Shown: piece after piece, positions 1-7,524 of the stretch
Numbering within the stretch: the stretch's first letter is position 1
How the letters are laid out: each line of letters begins with the position of its first letter
NCBI GenBank assembly: GCA_964509765.1
Contig: CAZDYI010000010.1
Span: 1-23,151, forward strand
Reading direction: 5' to 3'
DNA from: CAZDYI01 sp964509765
GTDB lineage: Bacteria; Pseudomonadota; Gammaproteobacteria; Tethybacterales; Tethybacteraceae
DNA: 23,151 bases
Notes under the pieces: generated by a model
The model's database searches: none
Told to the model about the DNA's origin: nothing
Seen by the model: only the letters and a program-made list of their open reading frames with translations
Position numbers and translations under genes: made by a program

Positions 1-1508
1 CCTGACAGCCCGCCGGCCAAATCAGGGACGAATCCCATCCGGCCGAGCACGTCGCGCTTGAGGTCCGCGCCGGGGGTGACCTCGGTCAGCCGCAGCCCGT
101 CGCCTCCGAGCTCGAACACGGCGCGCTCTGTGACGTAGACCACCTCCTGACCCGTGCGCCTCGCGCGCTCGCCGCTGAAGGTGATGTGCCGCACCTTCTC
201 GACCACCTTAGCCACGTCGCCGTGCCGCTTGATCGAGAGCGAGCCGCTTCCGTTGACCTCCGCCTTGAGGCCCTTGGCCTCGAAGGTCCCGCAGAACACC
301 ACCTTCTTCGCGCCCTGGGTGATCTCGACGAATCCGCCCGGGCCGACGACGTGCCTGCCGAGCCAGGAGACGTTGACGTTGCCCTGCGCGTCCATCTCGC
401 CCATCCCGAGGAAGGCTACGTCCGGCCCGCCGCCGCTGTAGTAGTCGAACTGGTCCGGGGACGAGACCTGCGCCTGGGCGTTTCGGCCCGCGCCGAAGAC
501 CCTGCCCGTGAGCATCTCGGCGTTGTGCCAGCCCTGCTCCACCGAGGTCCAGCCCAGCTCGACCCCGAGCTCGGCGGCCGCGGCCGGAACGCCGTCCGGC
601 ATGCCGAAGCCCATGTTCACCGACAGACCCTCCCTGAGCTCCTTCGCCGCGCGCCGCGCGACCAGGCCGCGCAGGCCCTCGGGCACCTTGAGCTCCGGCG
701 GGACCCCGTCAAACTCGGCCTCGCCGCTTATCGCAGGGTCGTAGTCCGTCTCGCAGGTCTGGCGCTGCCCCGGGGCGAGGACCACCGCGTCGACGAGTAT
801 CCCCGGAACGCGTACGAGCCGAGCAGGCCTTATCAGCCCGTCGGTCCGCGATGCGACCTGGGCGACTGCCTTCCCGCCGCAGTTCGACGCCGCAAGGGCG
901 GCGACGTGGTTGTCGATGTCGGCGGACTCGCGCCGGCAGCTCAGGTTTCCGTACGGGTCGGCCTCAGTCGCGCGCAGCAGCGCGAAGTCCACCCTGAAGG
1001 GCAGGTAGTGCAGGAAGGTCTCGCCCGACAATTCGACGCGCCGCACGACGTCGTCCTTCGCCCTGTCGTTGACCCTGCCTCCGCCGTGGACCGGGTCGGC
1101 GAAGGTGTCGAGGCCGATGTGTGTGACGAGCCCCGGCCTGCCGGCGCCGATCTCGCGGTAGAGGTGCATGATCACCCCCGCAGGGAGCGTGTAGGCTGCG
1201 AACTCGTTGTCGGACGCCATCTGCTGCAGCTCGGGGGACCACGACCAGTGCCCGCCGACGATCTTCGCGACCATCCCCTTTTGCGCGAGGCGCGCGAGCC
1301 CGCTGCCCTCGCCGTCGCCGATGCCGAGCGCGTGGACGAAGGTCAGGTCGCGGGGGTGGCCGTCGGCCGCGAAGCGGTCGGCAAGCGCCTTGATCAGGAC
1401 GTCGGGCTCGAGGACGCCGCCGCCCGATCCCGAAAGGGCGACGGTGGCTCCGTCGGGAACGAGCGCCGCGGCCTCCTCGGCCGTGATCGTCGGGGTGCGG
1501 TTAGGCAT
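1..1508 (-). CDS. Family-I acyl-CoA:carboxylate CoA-transferase (propionate/acetate CoA-transferase, YdiF-like), 3' end cut off
   Basis: Predicted to move CoA between an acyl-CoA and a free carboxylate (acetate, propionate or a 3-oxoacid) in the cytoplasm. The minus frame starts MPNRTPTITAEEAAALVPDG and stays open for 502 codons to the window edge. Family members are usually about 515-530 residues, so only the last few residues are missing. The N-terminal half has the glycine-rich GSGGGVLEPD stretch typical of the alpha part. The beta part has TSVEQGW, where Glu324 (codon at 537-539) matches the glutamate that forms the covalent glutamyl-CoA intermediate. The fused alpha-beta layout marks the single-chain PCT/YdiF type. 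The ATG overlaps the stop of the upstream GMC dehydrogenase by 8 bases, so translation is probably coupled and the pair shares a promoter near 3363-3391. Likely role: activating the acid made by the dehydrogenase. The exact acyl specificity is not visible. Confidence 0.88.
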   Translation of the reverse strand, partial: MPNRTPTITAEEAAALVPDGATVALSGSGGGVLEPDVLIKALADRFAADGHPRDLTFVHALGIGDGEGSGLARLAQKGMVAKIVGGHWSWSPELQQMASDNEFAAYTLPAGVIMHLYREIGAGRPGLVTHIGLDTFADPVHGGGRVNDRAKDDVVRRVELSGETFLHYLPFRVDFALLRATEADPYGNLSCRRESADIDNHVAALAASNCGGKAVAQVASRTDGLIRPARLVRVPGILVDAVVLAPGQRQTCETDYDPAISGEAEFDGVPPELKVPEGLRGLVARRAAKELREGLSVNMGFGMPDGVPAAAAELGVELGWTSVEQGWHNAEMLTGRVFGAGRNAQAQVSSPDQFDYYSGGGPDVAFLGMGEMDAQGNVNVSWLGRHVVGPGGFVEITQGAKKVVFCGTFEAKGLKAEVNGSGSLSIKRHGDVAKVVEKVRHITFSGERARRTGQEVVYVTERAVFELGGDGLRLTEVTPGADLKRDVLGRMGFVPDLAGGLS

Positions 1509-3189
1509 CCGCGCCCTCGGCGCCGGCCTTCTTACGCGGGCGGCCCCTCCTTCTCCCGCCTCCCTTGGCTGCCCCTTCCGCCTTCGGCGCGTCCCTGCCC
1601 GCGATCATGTCCGCAGCCTTCTCGGCGATCATCATCGTCGCCGCGTTGGTGTTCGACGAGATCTCGCGCGGCATGACCGAGGAGTCGCACACGCGCAGGT
1701 TTTTGATTCCGCGCACGCGCAGCTCGGTGTCAACCACCGCCTCGTCGCCCGGGCCCATCTTGCAGGTTCCGACCGGGTGGTGGTCGGTCTTCGCCATCCG
1801 GCAGGCGTAGTCGAACAGCGACTTCCTGTCCTTGGCGGCCTCGGGGCCGGGCAGGACCTCGCGCCTGATGAAGGGCCGCAGCGCGTCCTGCGACATGATC
1901 TCGCGCGCGAGCTGCAGGCCGGCAAGAGAGTCCTCCCGGTCCCTCTCCTCCGCCCAGTAGTTGGGGTCGATCAGCGGGGCAGCGACGACGTCGGCCGAGG
2001 CGAGGCGCACCGTCCCCCTCGAGCGGGGGCGCATCAGCGCGGAGTTGAGGGTCACCCCGGGGTTGTCGAGCTTGACTATCCCCTTCTCGATACCGGAGCC
2101 CTGTCCGAAGTGGAACTGGATGTCCGGCGAGCGGGCGCTCCTGTCGGCGTACCAGAACGCCCCGGTCTCGAACAGCGGCGAGATCACGGGCCCCGACTTG
2201 AACAGCAGGTACTGGAGCCCGGCGAGCGCGGTGCGGTGCGGCTTGAGGACGGGGTCGTACGAGTGGTTGCCCGTGCACTCGGACAGCACGCAGACGTCGA
2301 TGTGGTCCTGCAGGTTCGAGCCGACGCCGGAAAGGTCGTGCGCGACGTCGACGCCGACCTCCCTGAGGTGGTCGGCGGGGCCGATGCCCGAGAGCATCAG
2401 CAGCCGCGGCGAGCCGATCGCGCCTGCGGCGACGATCACCTCCGCCCCGGCGCGGTGGGTTTCCGCGCCCTGCGCGCCGACGACCTCGACGCCGACCGCC
2501 CGTCCCTTCTCGACGAGCACCCTCCTTGCCGTCCGGCCCTCGAGCACCTCGAGGTTCTCGCGCGGCCGCGCGGGGTCGAGGTAGCCCGTCGCCGCCGACG
2601 AGCGGCGCCGGTCGCGCTGGGTGACCTGGTAGAAGCCGGCCCCCTCCTGGCTCTCGCCGCAGAAGTCCGGGTTGAACGGCATGCCTACCTGCTGGCAGGC
2701 GCGGACGAATGCCTCGCAGACCGGCAGCGTCCCGCGCGCGACGGCCACCCCGACCGGCCCGCCGGTTCCGTGGTAGCGGTTGTCGAAGCGCTCGTTGTCC
2801 TCCGGGCGCCGGAAGTACGGCAGGACGTCCTCGTAGCCCCAGCCCTCGCAGCCCTCCTCGTCGCGCCACCCGTCGTAGTCCTTGGAGTTGCCGCGGGTGT
2901 AGACCTGCGCGTTGATCGTCGAGCCGCCGCCGATGACCTTGGCCTGGGTGTACCAGAGCACCCGGTCCTGCATGTGTCTTTGCGGGACGGTCGACCACCC
3001 CCACGACGCGAGGCCCTTGGTCATCTTCGCGAAGCCCGCCGGCCAGTGGAACAGGAAGTTGTCGTCCCGGTCTCCTGCCTCGACGAGCAGGACCGAGGTG
3101 CCCGGGCTCTCCGTCAGGCGCGCGGCGATGATGCACCCAGCGGTTCCCGCGCCGATGATTATGTAGTCGTATTCCCCTTCCGTCTTCAT
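1501..3189 (-). CDS. GMC-family FAD alcohol dehydrogenase (choline-dehydrogenase-like) with basic AT-hook-like tail
   Basis: Flavin-dependent oxidation of a primary alcohol or polyol to the aldehyde. 562 residues. The dinucleotide-binding motif GAGTAG is at residues 13-18, followed by VEAGD at 36-40 for the FAD ribose. The GMC signature GGGSTINAQVYTRG is at 87-100. The active-site pair is His471 (in HHPVGTCKMG) and Asn515 (in SSNTNAATMM), 44 residues apart as in choline oxidase. The last 30 residues leave the family: a Gly/Ala linker, then RRRGRPRKK at 546-554, which looks like an AT-hook. There is no signal peptide. It is first in an operon with the CoA-transferase. No ribosome-binding site lies directly before the ATG; a purine-rich SD-like run sits about 85-90 bases upstream. 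A second GMC gene at 16892-18493 is a diverged paralogue. The family is certain, the substrate unknown. Confidence 0.92.
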   Translation of the reverse strand: MKTEGEYDYIIIGAGTAGCIIAARLTESPGTSVLLVEAGDRDDNFLFHWPAGFAKMTKGLASWGWSTVPQRHMQDRVLWYTQAKVIGGGSTINAQVYTRGNSKDYDGWRDEEGCEGWGYEDVLPYFRRPEDNERFDNRYHGTGGPVGVAVARGTLPVCEAFVRACQQVGMPFNPDFCGESQEGAGFYQVTQRDRRRSSAATGYLDPARPRENLEVLEGRTARRVLVEKGRAVGVEVVGAQGAETHRAGAEVIVAAGAIGSPRLLMLSGIGPADHLREVGVDVAHDLSGVGSNLQDHIDVCVLSECTGNHSYDPVLKPHRTALAGLQYLLFKSGPVISPLFETGAFWYADRSARSPDIQFHFGQGSGIEKGIVKLDNPGVTLNSALMRPRSRGTVRLASADVVAAPLIDPNYWAEERDREDSLAGLQLAREIMSQDALRPFIRREVLPGPEAAKDRKSLFDYACRMAKTDHHPVGTCKMGPGDEAVVDTELRVRGIKNLRVCDSSVMPREISSNTNAATMMIAEKAADMIAGRDAPKAEGAAKGGGRRRGRPRKKAGAEGADA

Positions 3190-3362
3190 GTTGCGTTGCG
3201 GATGCGGGCTTTTTCAGACTTTAGGCAGAAGCCGGCGGAGCGCCGCCCCTGCCTGCCCTCGATGCCCGGCTACCCTCCTCCGTGCCTGTGGCGATTCTAG
3301 GCTCAATCGGACTCGATACTTCCAGTTGCGCGCTTGGCGGCGCTGAACTGTCTTCCTGACAA

Positions 3363-3391
3363 ATCTTACGCGCCTTTCAAAACGTTTTCAA
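3363..3391 (-). promoter_or_regulatory. Sigma70-type promoter of the GMC/CoA-transferase operon
   Basis: Read on the minus strand: -35 TTGAAA (3391-3386), 17-base spacer, -10 TAAGAT (3368-3363). This is one of the best housekeeping-type promoters in the window and points at the GMC gene, with a predicted leader of about 165 bases. The palindrome at 3379-3388 covers the -35 and the start of the spacer, a position where a bound repressor would block RNA polymerase. Confidence 0.62.
3379..3388. promoter_or_regulatory. LacI-family operator candidate (AAAACGTTTT)
   Basis: A perfect 10-base palindrome with a central CG, extended by matching TT and AA one base further out on each side (3376-3391). 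A-rich half-sites around a central CpG are the usual form of LacI/GalR-family operators. A LacI-family gene lies at 6430-7464. Placement over the -35 region of the GMC promoter supports repression. The link to that particular regulator is inferred. Confidence 0.5.
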
Positions 3392-3450
3392 CTGCCCCTT
3401 GATTTTTTTTTCATCCGGTTCGTGGAGGTTGCGACAGCTGCTTGCCGGGC

Positions 3451-3480
3451 TTGACTTGTCGGGCGGCAGCGTGCTAACAT
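3451..3480 (+). promoter_or_regulatory. Sigma70-type promoter for ATPase 1
   Basis: -35 TTGACT (3451-3456), 18-base spacer, -10 TAACAT (3475-3480). Transcription would start near 3487, giving a leader of about 185 bases with palindromes before the ATG at 3672. It is divergent from the GMC promoter 60 bases away. Confidence 0.55.
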
Positions 3481-3671
3481 GCAAGGCTCCCTGCATCAAG
3501 GGTCTGGCCGGCGCCGGCGTCCCATTGGGATGGCCCGCCCGGGACCGTTGTTCCGGAGTGTTGCCGGCACCTCCGTTCGCAGGACAGACACGGGAACCGT
3601 GACGCTTGATTGATCGACCTCAGCCGGAGTGCCTCTCGCGCCATAGTTCCCCAACTCGATTCGAAAAGAAC

Positions 3672-5126
3672 ATGGCAATTCCGGAAGGCGAGCTGACCGA
3701 GGAGCTTCGGGTCATGAACCCGTGGTGGCGCGAAAACATGCTGCCGGACAACCTGCCCGGTTTCCGGAGGGCCGCATGGCAGGAGGTCAGGGATTGGGTC
3801 TCGGACCCGCCCTTCAGGATGGCGGTTCTCGTCGTCGGCCCCCGAAGGGTCGGCAAGAGCACCCTGATGATGCAGCAGATCAGGCAGCTTCTCGAGGACG
3901 GCGTGAACCCGAGAAAGATCCTTTACGCCGACTTCGAGGACCCTGTCCTGAAGCTTGCGGGCTTCAGGAGGGTGCTGAAGTCGTGGAAGGAGATCAGCAG
4001 CCCGGCGGAAGGAAGGGAACACCTGTTCCTTGACGAGATCCAGCTCGTGGACGACTGGGGATCGAGGATCAAGCGGCAGGTGGACTCCCAGCCCAACAGG
4101 CAAATCATGTTCTCCGCGTCCGCCTTTCCGCTCAGCTTCAAGAACAGGCAAAGCGGCGTGGGGAGGTGGCACGAGGTCTTCATGGGCCCCATGTCCTTCT
4201 TCGAGTTCCTGCGGTTCCGGCAGGCCGGCCCGGCCATCCCGCAAGTCGATTCGCTGGCGGAACTGTTCACCTGGCGCAGGCCCCGGTTTGCAGAGCTGAA
4301 GTCGGAAGCTGCCGCGTGCATGGACATGTTCCGGGACTACATCGTCCGCGGCGGGTATCCCGAGCTTGCCGACATGGCGGACTTGCAGTCCTTGCGGAGG
4401 TTCGCCAGGAACGAGCTGGCCAGGAGAACCCTGACGAGGGACATCTCCGACGAGTACAGCGGGAACAGCCACTTCCACCTGCAGGCCGTTTTCCGGCATC
4501 TATGCAAGAACAACGGCGGAGCGCTCGACCGACGGGAGCTGGCCAAGAGCTGCGGGCTGTCGCCGGCCAGCGCCAAGCAGCACCTGGAAGCACTTCTCTC
4601 TACCCAGCACGCAAGCAGGCTGGCAGGAACGATACAAGGCAGGGGAATGTTCAACGCCCGGCACAGGATGTACGTCTCGGACCATGCAGTGGCGCTTGCC
4701 GTGACCGAAGGCGGCGCAGACGCGCTGCTGCGAAGGGACGCAGCGTGGAATGCCGTCAGGTGCATGGCCTTCGGCCACATCGACCAACTGCGCAAGAACA
4801 GCCTTGCGCCGATGTGCTACTGGAAGGACGCATCCGGCAGGCACGAGGTTGATTTCGTCTTGATGGGGATCGACGAACCGGTGCCTGTTGCGGTCAGGCG
4901 CGGCAAGGAGAGCGGCTCTCAACCGGACCTCCGGGGGCTGGCCGGCCTTCACGCACACAGGGGGTTTTCCAGGGGGTACGTAGTCACAGACTCAGCGGAC
5001 GACATCGGGCCAGCGGAAACGATCGGACACTCCAGCAAGCCGGAAGGAAGGATCATGAAGGTGCCTGCGCTTCTGTTTTGTTACTGGCTGGGAGCTCACT
5101 CCGACCAACTGGAAACGCGGCTGTGA
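3672..5126 (+). CDS. AAA_14/DUF4143-type ATPase, copy 1
   Basis: P-loop ATPase of the AAA_14 plus DUF4143 type; cellular role unknown for the family. I take the ATG at 3672 (484 residues) over an in-frame TTG at 3606, because the extra 22 residues look unlike coding sequence; neither has a good SD. Walker A GPRRVGKST is at 56-64 and Walker B HLFLDEIQ at 117-124, with Asp121-Glu122 intact. A helix-turn-helix-like stretch (RRELAKSCGLSPASAKQHLEAL) precedes the C-terminal domain. DUF4143 belongs to the PD-(D/E)XK nuclease-like fold. Here the first acidic motif is kept (EVDF, Glu392/Asp394), but the ExK motif is replaced by AVRRG, so nuclease chemistry is unlikely. The protein is 60-70 residues longer than copies 2 and 3 and clearly more distant from them. 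Sixteen bases separate it from copy 2, so the two are probably co-transcribed. Confidence 0.82.
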   Translation: MAIPEGELTEELRVMNPWWRENMLPDNLPGFRRAAWQEVRDWVSDPPFRMAVLVVGPRRVGKSTLMMQQIRQLLEDGVNPRKILYADFEDPVLKLAGFRRVLKSWKEISSPAEGREHLFLDEIQLVDDWGSRIKRQVDSQPNRQIMFSASAFPLSFKNRQSGVGRWHEVFMGPMSFFEFLRFRQAGPAIPQVDSLAELFTWRRPRFAELKSEAAACMDMFRDYIVRGGYPELADMADLQSLRRFARNELARRTLTRDISDEYSGNSHFHLQAVFRHLCKNNGGALDRRELAKSCGLSPASAKQHLEALLSTQHASRLAGTIQGRGMFNARHRMYVSDHAVALAVTEGGADALLRRDAAWNAVRCMAFGHIDQLRKNSLAPMCYWKDASGRHEVDFVLMGIDEPVPVAVRRGKESGSQPDLRGLAGLHAHRGFSRGYVVTDSADDIGPAETIGHSSKPEGRIMKVPALLFCYWLGAHSDQLETRL

Positions 5127-5142
5127 CCGGAGGCTTGGCGCC

Positions 5143-6384
5143 ATGACCGCAAGGGTCTTCGACCGGAGCATGGAGTCCGCTGCGCTCGAGGGCCTGCAGG
5201 ACTTCCCTGCGGTCGTGCTTGAGGGCGCGAGGCATGTCGGCAAGTCACACCTCGCAAAGGGGATCTGCAGGAGGCTTGGGGGCAAGTTACTCGACATGGA
5301 TCACATGCCGACCGTCTCCGAAGTCCAAAGCACACAAGCCAAGGCGATCGACAGGCACCCGCAGATGGTCGCAGTCGGCGAGGTGCTGGCGGTCAAGCGG
5401 CTCGCCAGGCACGTGAAGTTTCTCGTGGACTCCAACTGGCGCGAAGGGATGTTCCTGCTGACGACCTCCAGGTTCATCGACGGGAAGGACACCGTGAACC
5501 ACGCGCTCGCAGGGCGCCTCAGGACCCTGCACATGCGGCCGCTGAGCCAGTTCGAGCTCTCCTCCGACTGCAGGGCCGGGCGCAACTTCATCGAGGCCGT
5601 CGTCTCAGGGGCGACCCCGCCCGACCGCGGCGCGGACGACATCGCCGGGCGCGTGGCGCACGGGGGCTACCCGGCGGTTGTGTCGAGGCGCACCAAAGCG
5701 CACCTGATGCGGGAATACGTCAACGGCGCCGTCGAGTCCGATGTGAGGCGTCAGCTGAAGGCAAGGCAATATACCGATGCGCCCAGAATGCTCGCATGCA
5801 TGGCAAACAGTCTCGGCCAGGCGACCAACATCCGCAAGATGGCAGGGGCGCTCGGCGTCTCGCACTTCAAGGCCGACAGGCTGCACAAGGCCCTCGTCAA
5901 CCTATACGTCGCAGAGCCGCTGCCAAGCTATCGGATGCCTTTGCGCGGCCGGAAAGTTTCGACAAGGCCGAAGACATTCCTGAACGACAGCGGCCTGGGG
6001 ACAACATTGCTGAAGCTGGACGGCAAGGACCTGGAGGCAAGCGCCCACTGGAAGCCGCTGCTCGACAACTTCGTCCTGTCCGAGCTGCGCAAGCACCTGG
6101 AGCTGAGTTCAATGCAGCGCGCGGCATCGCTGCACTATTACAACGAGCACAACCACTTCGAAGTCGACTTCCTGTTGCAAATCGACTGGGAATCGGTTGT
6201 AGCCATTGAACTCAAGGCGGCAACGCACCTGCGGAACCTCGACAGGGTTGCCCTTGCCAAATTCAGGAAGGACCTCGGGGAGCGCTGCCTGCGTGCGATC
6301 ATCCTCTACTGCGGCGACAAGCACGTCCGCTATGACGACGGCGTGGAGGCATGGCCGATCTCATCCTTGATCCATCCTTGGTGA
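5143..6384 (+). CDS. AAA_14/DUF4143-type ATPase, copy 2, with degenerate Walker B
   Basis: Close paralogue of the gene at 8171-9442, but altered in the motor. 413 residues, with CGGAGG placed 9 bases before the ATG. Walker A GARHVGKS at 28-35 is intact (Lys34). Where family members and copy 3 have VVDEIQ, this protein has VAVGEVL, so the magnesium-coordinating Asp is replaced by Gly79. The sensor-like TGSSDR is TTSRFI. ATP binding may remain while hydrolysis is doubtful. The C-terminal nuclease-like motif is complete: Glu340, Asp342 and Glu356-Leu-Lys358. The end (EAWPISSLIHPW) matches copy 3 almost exactly. The frame is intact over its full length, so it is not an obvious pseudogene. It converges on the LacI gene across a hairpin. 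Confidence 0.82.
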   Translation: MTARVFDRSMESAALEGLQDFPAVVLEGARHVGKSHLAKGICRRLGGKLLDMDHMPTVSEVQSTQAKAIDRHPQMVAVGEVLAVKRLARHVKFLVDSNWREGMFLLTTSRFIDGKDTVNHALAGRLRTLHMRPLSQFELSSDCRAGRNFIEAVVSGATPPDRGADDIAGRVAHGGYPAVVSRRTKAHLMREYVNGAVESDVRRQLKARQYTDAPRMLACMANSLGQATNIRKMAGALGVSHFKADRLHKALVNLYVAEPLPSYRMPLRGRKVSTRPKTFLNDSGLGTTLLKLDGKDLEASAHWKPLLDNFVLSELRKHLELSSMQRAASLHYYNEHNHFEVDFLLQIDWESVVAIELKAATHLRNLDRVALAKFRKDLGERCLRAIILYCGDKHVRYDDGVEAWPISSLIHPW

Positions 6385-6388
6385 CACT

Positions 6389-6406
6389 GCCGGCCTGAAG
6401 GCCGGC
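6389..6406. terminator. Bidirectional terminator hairpin between convergent genes
   Basis: Perfect 7-base GC stem, GCCGGCC and GGCCGGC, with a TGAA loop. It lies in the 45-base gap between ATPase 2 (plus) and the LacI gene (minus). There is no T-tract on either side, so it is either a weak intrinsic terminator or an mRNA 3'-end stabiliser. Confidence 0.55.
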
Positions 6407-6429
6407 GGGCTCTGCGGGACCGCTGGGCC

Positions 6430-7464
6430 TCAGGCCTTTCCGGCCCTTTTCCTCCTTGCGGGCCGGACCACGGAGCCGCGCTCGACCAGGACAGGCTCCG
6501 TGAGCTCCCTGACGGGACCCGACCTGGGGTTCTCGAGCATGCCGATCAGGGCCTCGACGCTCCTTCTGCCTATCGTCCTCGGGTTGAGCTCGACCGTCGT
6601 CAGCGGCGGCATCAGCGCCGAGGTCACCGGAACGTTGTCAAAGCTGACCACTGAGTAGTCCCTGCCGACCCTCTTGCCCGCCGCCTGGATGGCGCGGTAG
6701 ACGCCGACCGCGACGTTGTCGTTCTGGGCGATGATGGCCTCGAGGTCGCGGTGGGTGTCGATCACCCCTGCCGCGGTCAGCTCCCCCCACTCCAGGTCCG
6801 GCCTGCAGGGGAACTCCAGCTTGCCGGGCAGCTTCAGGCCGCGCCTCCGCAGCTCCCTGCGGACGCCCTTGAGCCGGTCGCGCCGGATGTGGGTGTCCGC
6901 GTAGCCGCCGACGTAGGCGATGCGGCGGATGCCCTTGTCCGCGAGGTGGCGGCCGACCAACTCGCCCGCCTTGACATCGTCCTGGCCGAAGAAGCTCGAC
7001 CTGTCGTCCTTGATGTCGCGCACGCACGTCACCATCGGCCGGTTGCTCTTCGCGACCGCGGCGAAGTCCGCAGGCTTCGAGCCGTGCGCCGGAACGACGA
7101 CGAGTCCGGCGACGCCCTGCGACAGCAGCGAAACGACCAGCTCCTCCTGCTGTGCGACGTCGTCGCCCGAGGTCGCGACGATCGTCAGGTAGCCGCTGTC
7201 GCGCGTCGCGGCCTCGAGGTCGTCGAGCAGGACGGCGAAGTACGGGTTGGAGATGTCGTTGACGATCACCCCGAGCAGGTTCGACCTGCCGGTGCGCAGG
7301 CGCACCGCGTTATGGTCGCGGATGAAGCCCATCCTTTTTGCGACCCGCTCGACCGCCTTGCGGGTCTTCGCCGAGACCCTGCCCTTGTTCGACAGCGCGT
7401 ACGAGACCGCCGCTGGAGAGAGGTTCATCGCCTTGGCGATGTCCTTGATGCCCGGCTTCTTCAT
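6430..7464 (-). CDS. LacI-family transcriptional regulator
   Basis: DNA-binding sensor, most often a repressor released by a sugar or sugar-acid ligand. 344 residues, the normal length. The N-terminal helix-turn-helix is IKDIAKAMNLSPAAVSYALS (6-25), followed by the hinge region ending RLRTGRSNLLGVIV. The periplasmic-binding-protein-like ligand domain follows: NPYFAVLLDDLE, IAYVGGYADTHIRRDRLKGV, IAQNDNVAVGVYRAI, VSFDNVPVTSALMPPLTTVELNP. It is divergent from the MaoC-like gene, and the promoters overlap in the 60-base gap. The most credible operator in the window is AAAACGTTTT at 3379-3388 in front of the GMC operon, so this protein probably controls that operon. Its ligand is likely a substrate or intermediate of the catabolic genes here. 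Regulation of the large plus-strand operon is possible, but no matching palindrome was seen there. Confidence 0.93.
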   Translation of the reverse strand: MKKPGIKDIAKAMNLSPAAVSYALSNKGRVSAKTRKAVERVAKRMGFIRDHNAVRLRTGRSNLLGVIVNDISNPYFAVLLDDLEAATRDSGYLTIVATSGDDVAQQEELVVSLLSQGVAGLVVVPAHGSKPADFAAVAKSNRPMVTCVRDIKDDRSSFFGQDDVKAGELVGRHLADKGIRRIAYVGGYADTHIRRDRLKGVRRELRRRGLKLPGKLEFPCRPDLEWGELTAAGVIDTHRDLEAIIAQNDNVAVGVYRAIQAAGKRVGRDYSVVSFDNVPVTSALMPPLTTVELNPRTIGRRSVEALIGMLENPRSGPVRELTEPVLVERGSVVRPARRKRAGKA

Positions 7465-7479
7465 CCTCTCTGGCGAACG

Positions 7480-7513
7480 ATTTTATTTTCCCGGCCTGCC
7501 GCTTTGCTAACAT
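7480..7513. promoter_or_regulatory. Overlapping divergent promoter region, LacI and MaoC genes
   Basis: Minus strand toward LacI: TTAGCA (7510-7505), 19-base spacer, TAAAAT (7485-7480). Plus strand toward MaoC: -10-like TAACAT (7508-7513), with no clear -35. The plus -10 shares bases with the minus -35, so the two would compete for polymerase. Both are weak matches and no clear operator palindrome was found. Confidence 0.35.
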
Positions 7514-7524
7514 GGACCGTTGCG

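Larger units (their letters stand above)
3190..3605. other. Divergent intergenic region between the GMC operon and ATPase 1
   Basis: No convincing gene lies in this stretch. It holds two divergent promoters (minus at 3363-3391, plus at 3451-3480), a LacI-type palindrome at 3379-3388, and a run of nine T at 3403-3411 between them. Next to the GMC gene is a structured leader with nested arms GGCAG/CTGCC (3224-3228 and 3249-3253) around GGCGG/CCGCC (3234-3238 and 3243-3247). Downstream of the plus promoter is a perfect 12-base palindrome at 3507-3518 and another, TCCCATTGGGA, at 3520-3530. Both fall inside the expected leader of ATPase 1. Confidence 0.6.

Noticed and set aside
186..1676. Long open frame on the plus strand across the CoA-transferase
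   Set aside because: Its translation is Arg/Ala/Val/Pro-rich with no recognisable domain, while the minus strand encodes a clear CoA-transferase with its catalytic glutamate. It is a GC-rich antisense artefact.
3606..3671. TTG start for ATPase 1, adding 22 residues
   Set aside because: Rare start codon without SD; the extra residues resemble no family member, and the ATG at 3672 gives a normal N-terminus.
6430..7464. Phase or toxin-antitoxin function for the LacI/ATPase block
   Set aside because: No small antitoxin-like gene, no invertible repeats and no recombinase were seen nearby.
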